A stretch of 64,000 nt of DNA from NCBI GenBank assembly GCA_003024785.1, contig PUQB01000616.1, forward strand, positions 81,519 to 145,518, read 5' to 3'. The position numbers were made by a program, and so were the translations under genes. Under the pieces are notes generated by a model that ran no database searches, was not told where the DNA came from, and saw nothing but the letters and a program-made list of their open reading frames with translations. Below are positions 22,554 to 35,094 of the stretch, one piece after another. Numbering within the stretch: position 1 is the first letter of the stretch; each line of letters begins with the position of its first letter. The stretch comes from Selaginella tamariscina (lineage: Eukaryota; Streptophyta; Lycopodiopsida; Selaginellales; Selaginellaceae).

Positions 22554-25500
22554 TATATATAATATATATATTATATATATATTATAAAAGAATATTTTTC
22601 CTGTGATGATATTTAGATTTTATTTATCTTTTATTAATTCCAGATTCGAACTTTAAGTATGCTAAGGTCTAGGTTCCGTTCATTGCCAACGACTTTCAAC
22701 TTGAACTTAATACCCGAAGAAAAAGCTTCCAAAAGGAAAATGCAGATTTTAAAGAAGTTTAAACCTGTGAGTATACTTTTGGCTATACATATGGACAGAT
22801 GTGTATATACACATATGTTTATATATTCCTTTTTGTTTTGCAGTTTGAGCCGGTAGGAAATGACAGGATAGAAGAAGCAAGGTTTGCGCAGCTGTGGAAT
22901 AAAGTCATTGAAACTTTACGAGCTGAGGACTTTATAGACACCAAGTAAGTCCAGTCGTTAATATGTAAAACTATGGCCGTCCAGATGTTATTTTTATGTA
23001 CTAAATTTATAGGTATGTACATGGATACTATAAATAATATATTAATATACTACAGTGGTCAACTCACCTTTACGCATGTGTATATTATATTCATATATTT
23101 TTACATGTAGGTAGTCTTACTATACTGAAATTAGCTGTGCAACTTGTGTTTTACATCATTATTTGATAATAGAGGCTAATATTCATATAATGTAACTGAT
23201 ATAAACTGTATGTGGCTCTGTATTATCTTCTGGCCGTATGTACGCAAGGGTAGTACGCGTATTCTCATGTTAGATAAAAATCATTGTAACACATAGAGAG
23301 AGAGAGATACTTCATGTATATAGATAGATAGATAGTTATATGACGTACGAGAACGTAGTGTTATCCATTCAGGCTGCTGTTTATGTATGTGTGTGGTGTG
23401 GGTGTACACGCAGAGTGTGTATATTATATGTACATATGCTTTAAAACTATTTGTACATTGTTGACAGTGCTATATGTAGACTTACATATTTAATGCATGT
23501 TCTTAATATATACATGAGAGCATTTGTATGCATATTTACAATCGTCTTACAGGAAATGGAGTTGATGTTGCTCCCATACTCAACGGATCCATATACGACT
23601 AAGAATGTGGTACAATGGCCTCCGTTTCTACTGGCTAGCATGGTATTTACTTTGCCTAAACCCTTGTCGTTTACTAAATCCTTAATGTTGTTTAGTCTTA
23701 ACTCTATTCGGATGCAGGCTCCCATGGCTATAGAAATGGCTAAAGACTTTGCTGAAAGAGGCGAAACTGATGATAAGGAGCTTTGGAGCAAGATTCGTGG
23801 AAATGAGTATATGCGATGTGCTGTTGAGGAGTGCTACGAGTTTCTCAAGAATATTTTGAACCACGTTGTTATTGGTGAAACCGAGAGGAGGTAATTTATG
23901 TGCATAGATAGATGTGCATATCTACATGTATGCATTACATATATACATAAATACTTGTGTACTAGACATGATAATTAATGCTAGGACATTGTATATACTA
24001 TTTGCATGTCTACATACCCGTGTAAATATATATTGATACACATGTATATGCATTATATGCGTGCATATTAAGTGTATTACATATAGATGCACATAGGTAC
24101 CTGTATTTACTTACATGTGTTTTGTTGATGCAAGGCTTATTAAGGGCTTACGGATGCAGTGGAGGAAAAGAGGAACGACGGAGAAGTTGTGAGAAATTTT
24201 CGTATGACTGCACTTCCTTTGTTGAAACAGCAGTTTGTTCGTCTACTTGAGCTTCTGGTAATACACACGGACTTATGCATACGTATGCATAATCTACTAT
24301 ATTTAAATATTAAATTACGGTTCTTGTATCATCTCATTTATTATCTTTCATTATAAACTCACGGAGCCGTCTATATACATGCATACACATTTTTCTATTC
24401 ATTGATACATGAACATGAGGCAAAATATTGTTGTTGGTATGCTTATGAATCTCTCTCTCGCTCAATTATTTGTAAATGCAGGAAAAGGAGAATGACACTG
24501 ACAACGACCGTGATAAGGTGGTTTTTCTTCTGCAAGACATGCTCGAAGTGTTCATGCATGATATGATGATAGACGATGCCAGGTGAATAGTTAAATAAGA
24601 CCAAAGACCAAAGAGATGCGTATATATATGCATACGTACCACATATAAACATACATGTGTAAAATTGAGGCGTGCTGTGTGTGCATGTCCTTATCAACTA
24701 TTGTTGTTTACAGAATAAATTTTGAATCAAGTCATGGACTTGCATCAAAGAATGCTGAGAGTCAAAAGGTTCAAAAAGTGCAATATTTTGCTGGGAAAGA
24801 TGCCATCAGATACCCCCTGCCCTACGACCACTCCTGGAGTGAACAGGTAGATATATACACATGTAATCCATTTCTATACATGCATAGCTTGTTTTGCTTA
24901 TACATTGATATTGCTGGTTATATATAGATAAAGAGAGTTAAGCTGCTCCTCACCGAAACAGAGCAGGCAATGGACGTGCCGAAGAACTTAGAAGCCAGGC
25001 GGCGTCTCACTTTTTTACAAACTCCTTATTTATGAGAATGCCTGCAGCGCCTCGTGTTCGGAAGATGACTCCCTTTAGGTATTTATACGTCATGCACATA
25101 AATTCGTACATGTATACACCATTATGTCCACAACCTTTTTGAGTATGTAGTATTTAATGTGTTTGCTGCCAGTGTTTTAACTCCATTCTTTGACGAAGAA
25201 GTGGTCTATTCCAAGGCAACTATTGAAGAAAGGAACGAAGACGGAGTTTCAATATTGTTCTACTTACAGAACGTCTATCCTGGTGATGCATTTTATATTC
25301 ATGAATACTCATCCTTAATTATTTAGCATCTCATTATATGAAGTTGCTGCACAGACGAATGGAAAACGTTTCTGGAACGAGTTGACTGTTCGATTGAAGA
25401 GGAAGTAGAACACGAACTTCTCCGTGAATGGGCATCTTTTCGTGGACAAACGCTCTCTCGAACTGGTATGGCGTATATTTATTTACGTTTATGTGTGTGT

Positions 25501-28500
25501 ATATATACATACAATTATGCATTCGTACATATACATGTACATGTAAATATCTTTTGTCTTGACGCCTGTAGAGCCTAACGAATATGTTATTTAACCTACA
25601 CGTCTAGTGAGAGGAATGATGTACTACAGGACTGCACTGGAGCTCCAAGCTTTTCTGGAATTGGCAAATGAAGATGGTCTGTACACATTTATCTACATGA
25701 TTACACACACGTATACATACATTCATTCATTCATTCATATGTGTAAGCTCATCGTACGTACATATGTTGTGTTTATAGATATTAGAACGGGTTTCAAAGA
25801 GGTCTCAAAGCGCCGAGAGAAGGAGAAAGGGCAGGACTCTTTCTGGGCAAAGCTAGACGCCATAATTGATATGAAGTTCACTTATGTTGTTGCGTGTCAG
25901 CAATTTGGTTATCATAAGCACTCCAAAATCCCAACTGAGGCCTCAAAAGCACAGGACATACAGAAGCTGATGACCAAGTAAGAATATATATTTACGGAGC
26001 AATACTATGTGTGTATATTCTGCATGAAATTCGTATATATTCGCGCTTATATATACGTGAAAGAGCTAAGTATGCATTAAGTTTCATTTGTTGTATAAAT
26101 CATGCATGGACTTCAGTACATTATAGCTGTGTATCTAAGAAGGCATATTCACATATTAACGTCTGCTTGTATATACTACATGAACTTCATTATACTTTTC
26201 ATGCCGACCTGTATATACATGTGTGTGTGTGTGTGTGCATTTGTTGTTACATTATATAACTGGATTCTTTACATTTTAGGTATCCCGCGTTGAGGATTGC
26301 GTACGTCCTCGAAGATGAGCCACTTAAAGACAAAGAGAAGCCTACAGGGAAAACGCAGAAGCTCTTTTACTCCGTGCTGGCAAAATCAGTTGATGGCCGT
26401 GATGAGGTTTGATTTATTATATTATCTACAATCATACAGATAGACAAAGCTGCTATCAATTGCTCAACGTCTATATATATACGATATATATCAAGGAGTT
26501 TGAATGTTCAGGAAATCTACAAGATAAAGCTTCCGGGACCTGTGGTAATTGGAGAAGGAAAGCCAGAGAATCAGAACCACGCTATTATCTTTACTCGTGG
26601 TCAAGGCTTGCAAACAATCGACATGAACCAGGTATCTCCATATGCATACATACAGATTTCCATACCTGCTTGTCTATGGTGCACATATGTACATACATGT
26701 ATCGGTATAAATATACGCATCTGATCATGTACAGATAAGAACCATTATGTTAATAACTGCTAATGCTTCTAAATTTAGGACAATTACTTAGAAGAGGCTT
26801 ATAAAATGCGCAACCTGCTCGAGGAATTTAAAAGTAAACACGGTGTTAGAGTGCCGACACTTCTTGGAGTACGTGAGCATATTTTCACTGGAAGGTAAGT
26901 TACATATATAAAAAGCAGATAATATGCAAATATATATTGAAACTAATACTCCTCTGCACGTTTGCAGTGTTTCTTCACTCGCATGGTTCATGTCGAATCA
27001 AGAAATAAGCTTTGTCACTATCGGACAACGTGTTCTTGCGAATCCTCTGAAGTACGTTATATGTTTGTTTGTTAGTTATTGTTGTGTGCATATATAGGTA
27101 ACAAGTATAACATTAGAGTTTTTGTCCCTTGACCAGAGTGCGATTTCATTATGGACATCCAGACGTGTTTGACAGAATATTCCATATAACAAGAGGAGGA
27201 GTTAGTAAAGCCTCAAAAGTTATCAACCTAAGCGAAGACATATTCGCTGGTATGTCATGCATATTCAAGATGTACATATTCAAGGACATCTGAGTTTTTA
27301 TTGAAAATCGTAATAAATACTCGAATCATATTTTAAGTTTCTGCACATTTATGTGTATATATATTCATATGCAAATTTATATATCTATTTGTATGTATAG
27401 GACCATACTACGTATATTATTTTGTTTTCCAGGTTTTAACTCGACTTTGAGGCGTGGACTTGTGACCCATCACGAGTATATACAAGTAGGAAAGGTCGAG
27501 ACGTGGACTTAACCAAATTTCTACGTTCGAGGCAAATGGCAATGGTAATGAGCAGACACTAAGCAGGTATGTACTACATTTATTTACAGAAACTTGTCGT
27601 CATATGTATGTCCGATAATTGTATATGGTTTGTAAATGCTAGTACGTGTATCGGTTGGGTCATCGATTCGATTTCTTCCGTATGATGTCCTTCTACATTA
27701 CCACCGTTGGATACTACTTCAGCACTATGGTATTATATATCTCTTCGTAGATGCCTGTTTTATTTAGTGTAGACATAATTATTATTCACTATTCACAACC
27801 TTAGAATTTAACGCTCTTACAATCTTTTCTACAGATCGTTGTTCTTACGGTCTACTGTTTCCTCTACGGCCGGCTTTACTTAGCACTTAGCGGTTTGGAG
27901 CGATCTTTAGTGAACCTTGCAAGTTTAAACAGTGACTCTCCTCTACAAGCAGCTTTAGCTTCACAATCTTTGGTACAGCTCGGACTTCTAATGGCTCTGC
28001 CTATGGTGATGGAAATCGGACTCGAACGTGGATTCCGCTCTGCTCTGACTGACTTCATTGTTATGCAACTCCAGCTGGCCTCGGTACTACACTATATCTT
28101 CCATATCAGTGTAGTATGTTTTTGGTGACGTGTCTGTGCTTATTTAAATGTTTATAGAGGATATGTTCATGCATTAGGTTATTTATGTCGGTTTATTATA
28201 AGCTTTTCATTGTGTACACGTATACACATGCTGCACGTCTATCGCATGAACACGCGCGTGTATACACTATATGGGTGTCTATGCATACATAAGCATATTA
28301 TAAACATTTCGTTGTGCTTATGTGTGTTGTATATACACATTCTTACGCATTTCAATGATATGGTATAAACATACACGCACGTGTGTATGTATATGTATAT
28401 AGGTAAATGTACGTGGGTATATTATCACTGCTTTTTGATTGATACGTTTCCAGGTATTTTTCACATTTCCTCGGGTCCAGAGTACACTACGGCCGTACTA

Positions 28501-29213
28501 TTCCATGGTGGTGCCAGATACAGAGGAACAGGTTTATATGCATGTGTGTGTGTCTCTGTTGTAATTTCTTAAACTTCTTTTAATACAGGGCGTGGTTTTG
28601 TTGTGAAACACGAGAAGTTTTCAGAGAACTATAGATTGTATCTCTAGAAGTCACTTTGTCAAAGGATTCGAGCTCATGATGCTGCTTATCATCTACAGTG
28701 TGATGGCACATCACAGCAGAAGAACGCGGTTACATATGTTCTCATTACATTCTCCATGTGGATGTGCTTTAAGGTGACTGCACACACAAATACATTTATA
28801 AAGGCATAGAGATCATACTGCACTAGTTAAATGCTATCCTATATATAAGTTTAATATTAATTTCAGCACCATGTGTCTTGTATATAACGCTTTAACACAT
28901 TTTGGTATCTATAAGGTTTTTGGTGGGACTTGGTTATTTTCCCCATTTATGTTCAACCCATCGGGATTTGAGTGGCAGAAGATAGTGGAAGATTGGAACG
29001 ACTGGAACAAGTGGATATACAGTAAGGGGAAAGTTGGGGTACCCGCAAACAAGAGCTGGGAGTCATGGTGGGATGAAGAACAGGGGCATTTGAGGAGCAC
29101 AGGCCTTATTGGGAGATTGATGGAGGCCATCCTAGCATTGAGATTCGTCATTTATCAGTATGGTATCATTTACCACCTGAATATCGTACAAGGAAAAAAA
29201 GCTTATCTGTAAG

Positions 29214-29303
<90 letters not shown>

Positions 29304-30669
29304 ACTTGTGCTTTTTAGATCTACGGTCTCTCTTGGTTGGTGATTGCGGTTGTTAGTCATACTCAAAGTAAGTACCCCCTTGCTAGCGTGTTTCCGTGTG
29401 TTTGTCATGTGTAAACTCACTACAGGGCTCACAATGTCAATATATTATATAAACTAGTGGTATATATGTTACTCCAGCATATATGTTTAGTTAAGCTGTC
29501 GCTATCCTAGTGTTATAGGTTATGACATATAGACTGTTTACTGTTTATATGTGCGTGCGGGGTATATGTATATTGTATGAGTATATAAAATTTATATTGT
29601 GTGTAATTAGTATATATATTGCAGTTATTGGTTCTACTCAATGTACATAGCGTCCTTATATGCACGTGTGTGTGGGTGTGTGCATAAACCTGGTAACAAT
29701 CTATTCAGGACTGGTTAATACATGGCTTAGTTAGTGGTTCGTATATACATACATACAGAGCAATTTACCATTATATTTAACAAGCTAGGCACTATATACT
29801 GGTACTAAATATTTACCTTCGCCGTCTGCAAAGATAACGTTATATACATCATTACCAACGTGAATATAGTTATGCGTTAACAATAAGAAAAATATTGCTT
29901 GTACATTTAAAACCGAATGCCGTTTATATTGTAGTGTATCAATGATAAGAGTACAGTATTAAAGCAGTTAAGCAACTTCTATACTGATTCCCTATGCAGA
30001 TTGTTTCATTTGGAAGGAAGCGATTCAAGGCCAACTACCAGCTTGTTTTCAGGATGTTAAAGGGAATCATCTTCATCGGATTCGTCTCAGTCATAGTTGT
30101 TCTTTTCGTCTTTGTTCATTTGACTGTGGGAGACCTCTTTGCAAGTGTTCTTGCCTTCATGCCCACAGGCTGGGGACTACTTCAGGTTCGCGATTTCATT
30201 AGCCAGTTGTTAATAAACTTTCCTTTTAAGTTTTACTACCTGTATTTGAGCATGAGAGTCACCTGGTCTAATTTGTATTCATACAGTGCATATGTTATAC
30301 ATACGTTTCTTAGCTGGAATATCTCAGATCATATAAATGTACTTGTGTATATACAGTTATATAGAACTCACTAGATATAATTTTGAGTGTTATAGAAGCA
30401 TCCGACTAACTTGGTCCATTCTTTACACAGATATTTCAAGCGTGTAGACCAATAGTGGAGGGTTATGGAATGTGGGACTCAGTACAGGCACTAGCACGGA
30501 CTTACGAATACATAATGGGGTTGATGCTGTTTGCACCAATAGCAATTCTGGCGTGGTTTCCATTCGTGTCCGAATTTCAGACAAGGTTACTGTTTAACCA
30601 GGCCTTTAGCCGAGCCTACAGATATCCAGAATTCTGGCAGGAAAGAGCAAGAGGGTGACGGATGATTAA
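16479..30669 (+). CDS. Callose (1,3-beta-glucan) synthase, about 46 exons
   Basis: Plasma-membrane glucan synthase (GSL/CalS family) making callose from UDP-glucose. The start [20 protein letters not shown] is followed by [16 protein letters not shown], typical of the intron-rich clade. Landmarks: [13 protein letters not shown] (17672-17782), [32 protein letters not shown] (18254-18380), [28 protein letters not shown] (19091-19240), [38 protein letters not shown] (24928-25078), [29 protein letters not shown] (26512-26631), [20 protein letters not shown] (27137-27249), [12 protein letters not shown], and a C-terminal [13 protein letters not shown]. Exon borders read clearly through most of the gene: for example 18084-18175, 19458-19575 (GC donor), 20186-20517, 23718-23890, 27835-28083, 28916-29208, 30000-30185, 30431-30669. 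About ten single-base breaks occur (for example 16586-16588, 24152, 25011-25016, 27494, 27505, 28466, 28641, 28700, 30614). Repairing the last restores [10 protein letters not shown] and moves the stop to 30667-30669. About 1,900 residues, the family's usual length. Confidence 0.95.
20518..21534 (+). other. Largest callose synthase intron (1,017 bp)
   Basis: Intron between the WWSQ and [12 protein letters not shown] exons, with a GTATGC donor and TTTCCAG acceptor. It is dominated by TATGTA/TGCATA words and contains a GCGCGCGCGCGCGCG tract at 21065-21083. No gene or transposon is seen inside it. Confidence 0.75.
21061..21083. repeat. (GC)n/(GT)n alternating tract
   Basis: GTGTGTG followed by a perfect run of alternating G and C. 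Such alternating purine-pyrimidine sequence can adopt Z-DNA (known property); here it lies inside an intron. Confidence 0.8.
22497..22586. repeat. (CA)n(TA)n compound microsatellite
   Basis: An intronic run of CACACACACACACA is followed by TATATATATATATATATATA and interrupted ATATAATATA repeats, about 50 bp after the donor of the LGE exon of callose synthase. Confidence 0.9.
29218..29299. repeat. (CT)n(TA)n compound microsatellite
   Basis: About 25 CT units followed by about 15 TA units, beginning 10 bp downstream of the GTAAGT donor of the exon ending GKKAYL (29208). It occupies almost all of this short intron. Confidence 0.92.
29368..29999 (+). other. Second-largest callose synthase intron (632 bp)
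   Basis: AT-rich intron between the [12 protein letters not shown] and [12 protein letters not shown] exons. It holds only TATATG-type words, and no embedded gene is visible. Confidence 0.7.
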
Positions 30670-30985
30670 GCATGCATACATACACTTCCGGTAACATTTT
30701 TCCAGGTTAACTATCAGATAGTTTCTAGGTGGATGTTTTGTCTTTATCTCTTAGTACTTCACGGACTGCCATTTCAACACTGCAACTTTGTTAGATCTTT
30801 TGGAATTTAGCAACTGCCTAAGATGGAAGTGGACTTTTAGGAAAGTCTTATGTCAGGCATTTTTTCATTCGGTAGTTGCCTAAGAGGAAACACTAACTCT
30901 TAAAGGTTCGTTTTCTCTTTCTCATTGGTTTCTGATCTGGTGTTTGTTTTCTTTCTTGTACGCAGATGATGATCGTGGTTTTATA
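30670..30985. other. Callose synthase 3' flank / zinc finger 5' flank
   Basis: About 315 bp containing the 3' untranslated region of callose synthase and the leader of the C2H2 gene. A pyrimidine-rich stretch (about 30910-30960) precedes a splice-like CGCAG at 30961-30965. No other gene is seen. Confidence 0.5.
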
Positions 30986-31749
30986 ATGCTCGGTGCTCCA
31001 CGGAAAGCTTTTAAACGTTCATACGAAGACTTTGATGTTAGTTCCCACTGTCTCCAGAATGATTCTAGAGTAAAGAAGCCCATTCATTATTGGGACTTTC
31101 TTAGCGAGGGAGGCAACGAGGCAGATGTACAGAGTATCATGCTCTTTGGTCGGACAATAACAGTGAGGAAACAGCGGGTAAGTTCTGAATTTCAAAGTGG
31201 GAACTTAGAGACGATGGAGTCAAGTAGCTACATGAACAGGTGCGGGTCAGAGGGTCGAGGATGGAGTCAAGTAGGTACAAGCTCTTAATTGGTTTTGAAG
31301 AACCAGAGAAGCTGTTCAAGTGTCAATTTTGCTTTAGGGAGTTCGATAACATGCAGGCCTTAGGTGGGCACCAGAATGCTCATAAAGGGGAGAGACAGGC
31401 GGCTAAGAAGTTAGCAGTGAGTGCTAACAACTATCTGTCCGGTTTGGGTCCAATGGTCGTTCCTCATTGTAATCAATACAGGTACGAGCCTGAGGAAGTA
31501 GATTCGAGTACAAGCTTCATATCTCAAGCTTTTAGTCCGGTGCTTTTGGATCAGCTCCGGCCTGATGCCACAGTGGATACAACTTACGAGGCTCCTCCAA
31601 ATCCTCTGTATGGGGATTCTTACGGGTACCCGAGTCTCAAGAAGCAAGTGGAGGATTCATATGGGTTTCTGAGTCTAAAGAAGCAAGTGGAATACGTGGT
31701 GGGCTCTGGCACTGTGAAGAATGTGTGTTCTCTTGATCTTGGGCTCTGA
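30986..31749 (+). CDS. Single C2H2 (QALGGH) zinc finger protein with terminal EAR-like motif
   Basis: Plant-specific C1-1i type zinc finger, probably a nuclear transcriptional repressor. The finger [20 protein letters not shown], followed by H, carries the plant QALGGH signature. The protein ends in CSLDLGL, a C-terminal LxLxL EAR-type repression motif that recruits TOPLESS co-repressors in related proteins. The start is taken at ATG 30986 ([20 protein letters not shown]), but an upstream exon joined at about 30965 is possible. The N-terminal part and the finger are in different frames, with the break at about 31235-31260. There MESSSYMNR and MESSRYKLL look like a short tandem duplication. 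Near the C-terminus [13 protein letters not shown] is followed by a second LSLKKQVE, a 12-residue direct repeat. Confidence 0.82.
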
Positions 31750-32286
31750 CTGATGCACGTGAGTTGGTTTTTTGGTTGTGAGCTGTAGATCAAGTTCCAA
31801 TCAATAGATATGCATATTTCTAAGTAACAGGATATTCCCTTGTACTACTACAAAGATGTACTCTTTTGAATCCAAGATGTGTGTCATGCGTACGTATGTT
31901 ATATAAAGATGATACAATAGTTGTTGTGTATGAGTGGAAACAGGATTTGAGATGTGTTAACATAAGCATGACTCTGTTTTGAGTTCGTTAACGAGAAGTC
32001 CACTCTCCTCGTGGTCCCACTTACTCCTTGGACAAGCTGCGTGCTCTCCAACAAAAGACACATTTACATAGCATGCAATTCACTCATCCATGCATGCATT
32101 ATAAATGAAATAAATCATCTATTTAATGCTTAATTAGATATGTAAGATGGGATATGAACTTTGAAGTTGTAGGTCCGATCTATTTTCTGTAATGCAAGCG
32201 TACGCTGTTCACGAGTTACTTAGAAACAGAAAAAAGAACTTGTGTTATTAAATTCTTTACTAAAAGCACAAAAAGACATACCCGTT
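31750..32286. other. Convergent intergenic region
   Basis: 3' flanks of the zinc finger gene (+) and PDH gene (-). AT-rich, with no coding-like frame. Candidate AATAAA-like signals are present (for example AAATGAAATAAATC near 32104), but none is decisive. Confidence 0.5.
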
Positions 32287-33537
32287 TTAAATCAATCCCT
32301 GGCACATCTGCTCTACCTTAGCAACAATCTGAGCCGGTTGAACAACAGTAGCATCCTCCAAAGTTGCGGCATAAGGGGTAGGCACATCCTGAGACGACAA
32401 ACACTCAGGTCTGGCATCCAACTGATCCCAGAAGTTGTCCAAAATGCTGCCCTCAAACTTGCACCAATCCCACCAGTCCTCATGCACTCCTCTACAATCA
32501 GCACCTTGTGTGTCTTCTTGATAGAGTTTCCAATGTGAAAAGATCAAACGGCTTAAGAGAGCGGATATCGATGATCTCGGGATCATACCCCTTGCTTACA
32601 AGAGTCTTAGCTGCATGAAGAACAAAATGCCGCATCCTAGAGTACGTCAATATTGTCAAGTCCGTTCCAGGACGCACAAGCTCGGCCTCCTCAAGGCAAC
32701 ATACATAGTCTTCATCAGGGATCTTTTCTTTAGGTTGTAAAGTAGCACATGCTCAAATAGTATAACCGGGTTATCACTCCGAATCGCTGCCTTCATCAGA
32801 CCCTTTGCATTGTATGGAGTGGAGCAGGCAACCATCTGTAGGCCCGGCACAGACTGGAAGTAAGATTCTAAACGCTGTGAGTGCTCAGCTCCAAGCTGCT
32901 TTCCAACACCACCAGGTCCTCGGATCACGATGGGTATCTTGAACTGCCCACCTGAAGTGTAGTGAAGCATTCCCGCATTGTTGGAGATCTGGTTGTAAGC
33001 CAACAGCAGGAATCCCATGTTCATCCCTCGACTACAGTGCGTAGTCCAGTCATAGCAGCTCCAATACCCATACCAGTGAAGGAGTTCTCACAGATCGGTG
33101 TGTCAAGGACCCGTAAGTCACCAAACTTAGTTGCAAGTCCCTTTGTGACTTTGTAAGAGCCACCATAATGACCAACGTCTTCTCCCATAACGCAGACGGT
33201 TGGATCTCTGCCCATCTCTTCTTCAAGTCCTTCACGGAGAGCATCAAAGAGCAGGACCTCGTGACCAGATCCCGTAGGTGCCTTTGGTTCGGAAGTGCTG
33301 GTTTTACCTGCAGAAGTTGCTCTCACAACCAATGAGAGCATCCTCCTCTCTGCAGAACAAAAAAGAGTTAATATACTTTCAAGTTCTCTTTTGATGAATA
33401 TATCTCGAAAGAAAAAAATTACCTTGAGCAGCAAGAACTGGAGAAGCTGTGAGGTTAACTCTGCTGCCCATAAAAGACGGAGAAGGCAGATTTCCAGCCA
33501 TGGAAAGCATGTTCTGAGCAAGAGCTGCCGGCGCCAT
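32287..33537 (-). CDS. Pyruvate dehydrogenase E1 component subunit beta, plastid type
   Basis: Beta subunit of the thiamine-dependent E1 of the plastid pyruvate dehydrogenase complex, which converts pyruvate to acetyl-CoA for fatty acid synthesis. Exons: 33423-33537 and 32287-33349. The first begins [16 protein letters not shown] and is serine/alanine/proline-rich like a transit peptide. The second reads [95 protein letters not shown] sequence, [20 protein letters not shown] and [20 protein letters not shown]. It ends at TAA 32287-32289. Four single-base breaks (about 33025, 32728, 32531 and 32447) all restore family sequence when repaired. About 390 residues, close to the usual length. Confidence 0.93.
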
Positions 33538-34126
33538 TTCGAACGTTCAGAGATGGATCCCAAGCCAATTGAGTTTGCATGCAAATGCCCGCTGAGAATC
33601 CAGAATGTAAAGCTCATATAATGGCGATTGACGACGGCAATCTCTAGATCCACATACAAAGACGACATTGTTCTTACCTCGATGGAGCTGCTCGCCGATC
33701 AGGAAGGCTCCGTCAGACGCTAAGAAACAGGGCTCAATCTGTACTTTAACCTGGCATTCATCGCCATAGCCACCATACAAAGAATAAGAAGTAATCGCGG
33801 CCGTCGACAGATGCATGCAGGACGAGCGGTCAGGAAAGAGCCACATTATTCCGCGAGTTTGGCCACCCACCTGGACTGTTTTTTGACACCCGTCCACGTC
33901 AACACCAGTGGACAGGCTCGTCCACGTCAACACCGGGCCAAAAAGAAAATTCTTTTCCTCATCATGTATGTGTGCTCAGAATTCTAGGGCATGAAAGAGA
34001 TGATGATGCGGCTTCAATTGTCAGGTAATCTTCTGCACGCTATCGAGTTCATAGAATAAAAAATTGCCATGTGATTCGTTTCAGGGAATCCTCAATCATG
34101 GGATTGCTAAAAATGGAGTAATCACG
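33538..34126. other. Divergent spacer between PDH beta and F-box genes
   Basis: Promoter region for both genes. It contains a 128-codon minus-strand open frame (33547-33933) that I do not recognise, and a direct repeat of CGTCCACGTCAACACC at about 33891 and 33920. Near 33985-34023 an ATGAAAGAGATGATGATGCG stretch ends in CAG|GTAATC and might be an untranslated or first exon of the F-box gene. Confidence 0.4.
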
Positions 34127-35094
34127 ATGAACAGGTTGCTTAAGGTGGTAAGCACACCCTTGGAACAAGAAACCGATGAAGCAGTTTGTGACGTTTTCGA
34201 TGAATTGCCAGAGCACATTGTCGTGGAGGTGTTTGGTTCGCATCTCCTGTCTCCAGTTGGCCTGCTGCAGCCTGTGCAAAGCGCAAATGGGCTTCTTTCT
34301 TCAGGTCTGACGAGCTATGGAGGATTGCTCTGCTCAGAAGATGGCCTCAAGTAGCAACCGGACAAAGATGGCCTGGCCCTATAGGTCGTGGTTCTTACAA
34401 ACGGTGCGTTGGCTGTGTGTGTGTTATATGACATAGTTTCTCTCTTATATACATGAGATGCATGTATAGCTTTGCTTGGGGAAATAATTATGTTCTTTTT
34501 TGTAGTCGTTATACAGCGATGCATGTAAGCAAGAAATATTTGGCTCTCGTAGATGTGGAGGCGCAAGAGGTAGCAGGACATGTTTTTCTGTATTTGAAAG
34601 AGCAACTTGAATTGGCTACCTCGTCTGTTTCGTACGGGCTTTTGCATGGAACAATCATTGGTAAGCTGAAACATACATGTATCTACTTGTGCGTAATGCT
34701 ATGTACTCAACTTATGTATAAGATTATATAGGCTCAAATCTTTCTTACTTATCGTGCTAGATCAATTTTTGGCGTGCCAGAGGGCAGGTGACGAGGCACA
34801 AGATCTAGCCTCACAGATATGGGTGGCTGTCATTGATAACTTGAAAGAAACAGAACAGACGTTTCATCTGCTTATGGGATTGCAGAAGAATGGGAGGTAA
34901 CTGTTACATGTATTATTTTTACACACACATGTGTGTGTATGTATGCATGAACTCCATTGTTTTGCTTAACCTCTTTGTAGGTGTTCTTGCCATATCCATA
35001 TTGCAAGCCTCATGCAGTTCAGTGGAGGCTCTTCGAGCGCCTTTTCACAGATTTTCGTCATCACATCTTGCCAACGTACAGTGTCCGCAACTAA
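34127..35094 (+). CDS. F-box protein
   Basis: Probable substrate adaptor of an SCF ubiquitin ligase. Exons: 34127-34403, 34506-34660, 34761-34896 and 34981-35094. The start MNRLLKVVSTPLEQETDEAV precedes the F-box core FDELPEHIVVEVF. After one frame break (about 34235) it continues FRSDELWRIALLRRWPQ. The rest reads RGSYKRRYTAMHVSKKYLAL, VDVEAQEVAGHVFLYLKEQL, SYGLLHGTIIDQFLACQRAG and VFLPYPYCKPHAVQWRLFER, then LFTDFRHHILPTYSVRN. No kelch, LRR or other substrate domain is visible. A second break lies near 34885, where KNGR should read EEWE before VFLPYPY. About 225 residues, with alternative upstream starts possible. Confidence 0.75.

Noticed and set aside
32287..33537. PDH beta as a pseudogene
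   Set aside because: All four breaks are single bases, the protein is otherwise complete and conserved, and the same error type occurs across the window.
33547..33933. 128-codon minus-strand open frame upstream of PDH beta
   Set aside because: It lies in the shared promoter, has no recognisable domain and no conserved start context; described as part of the spacer only.
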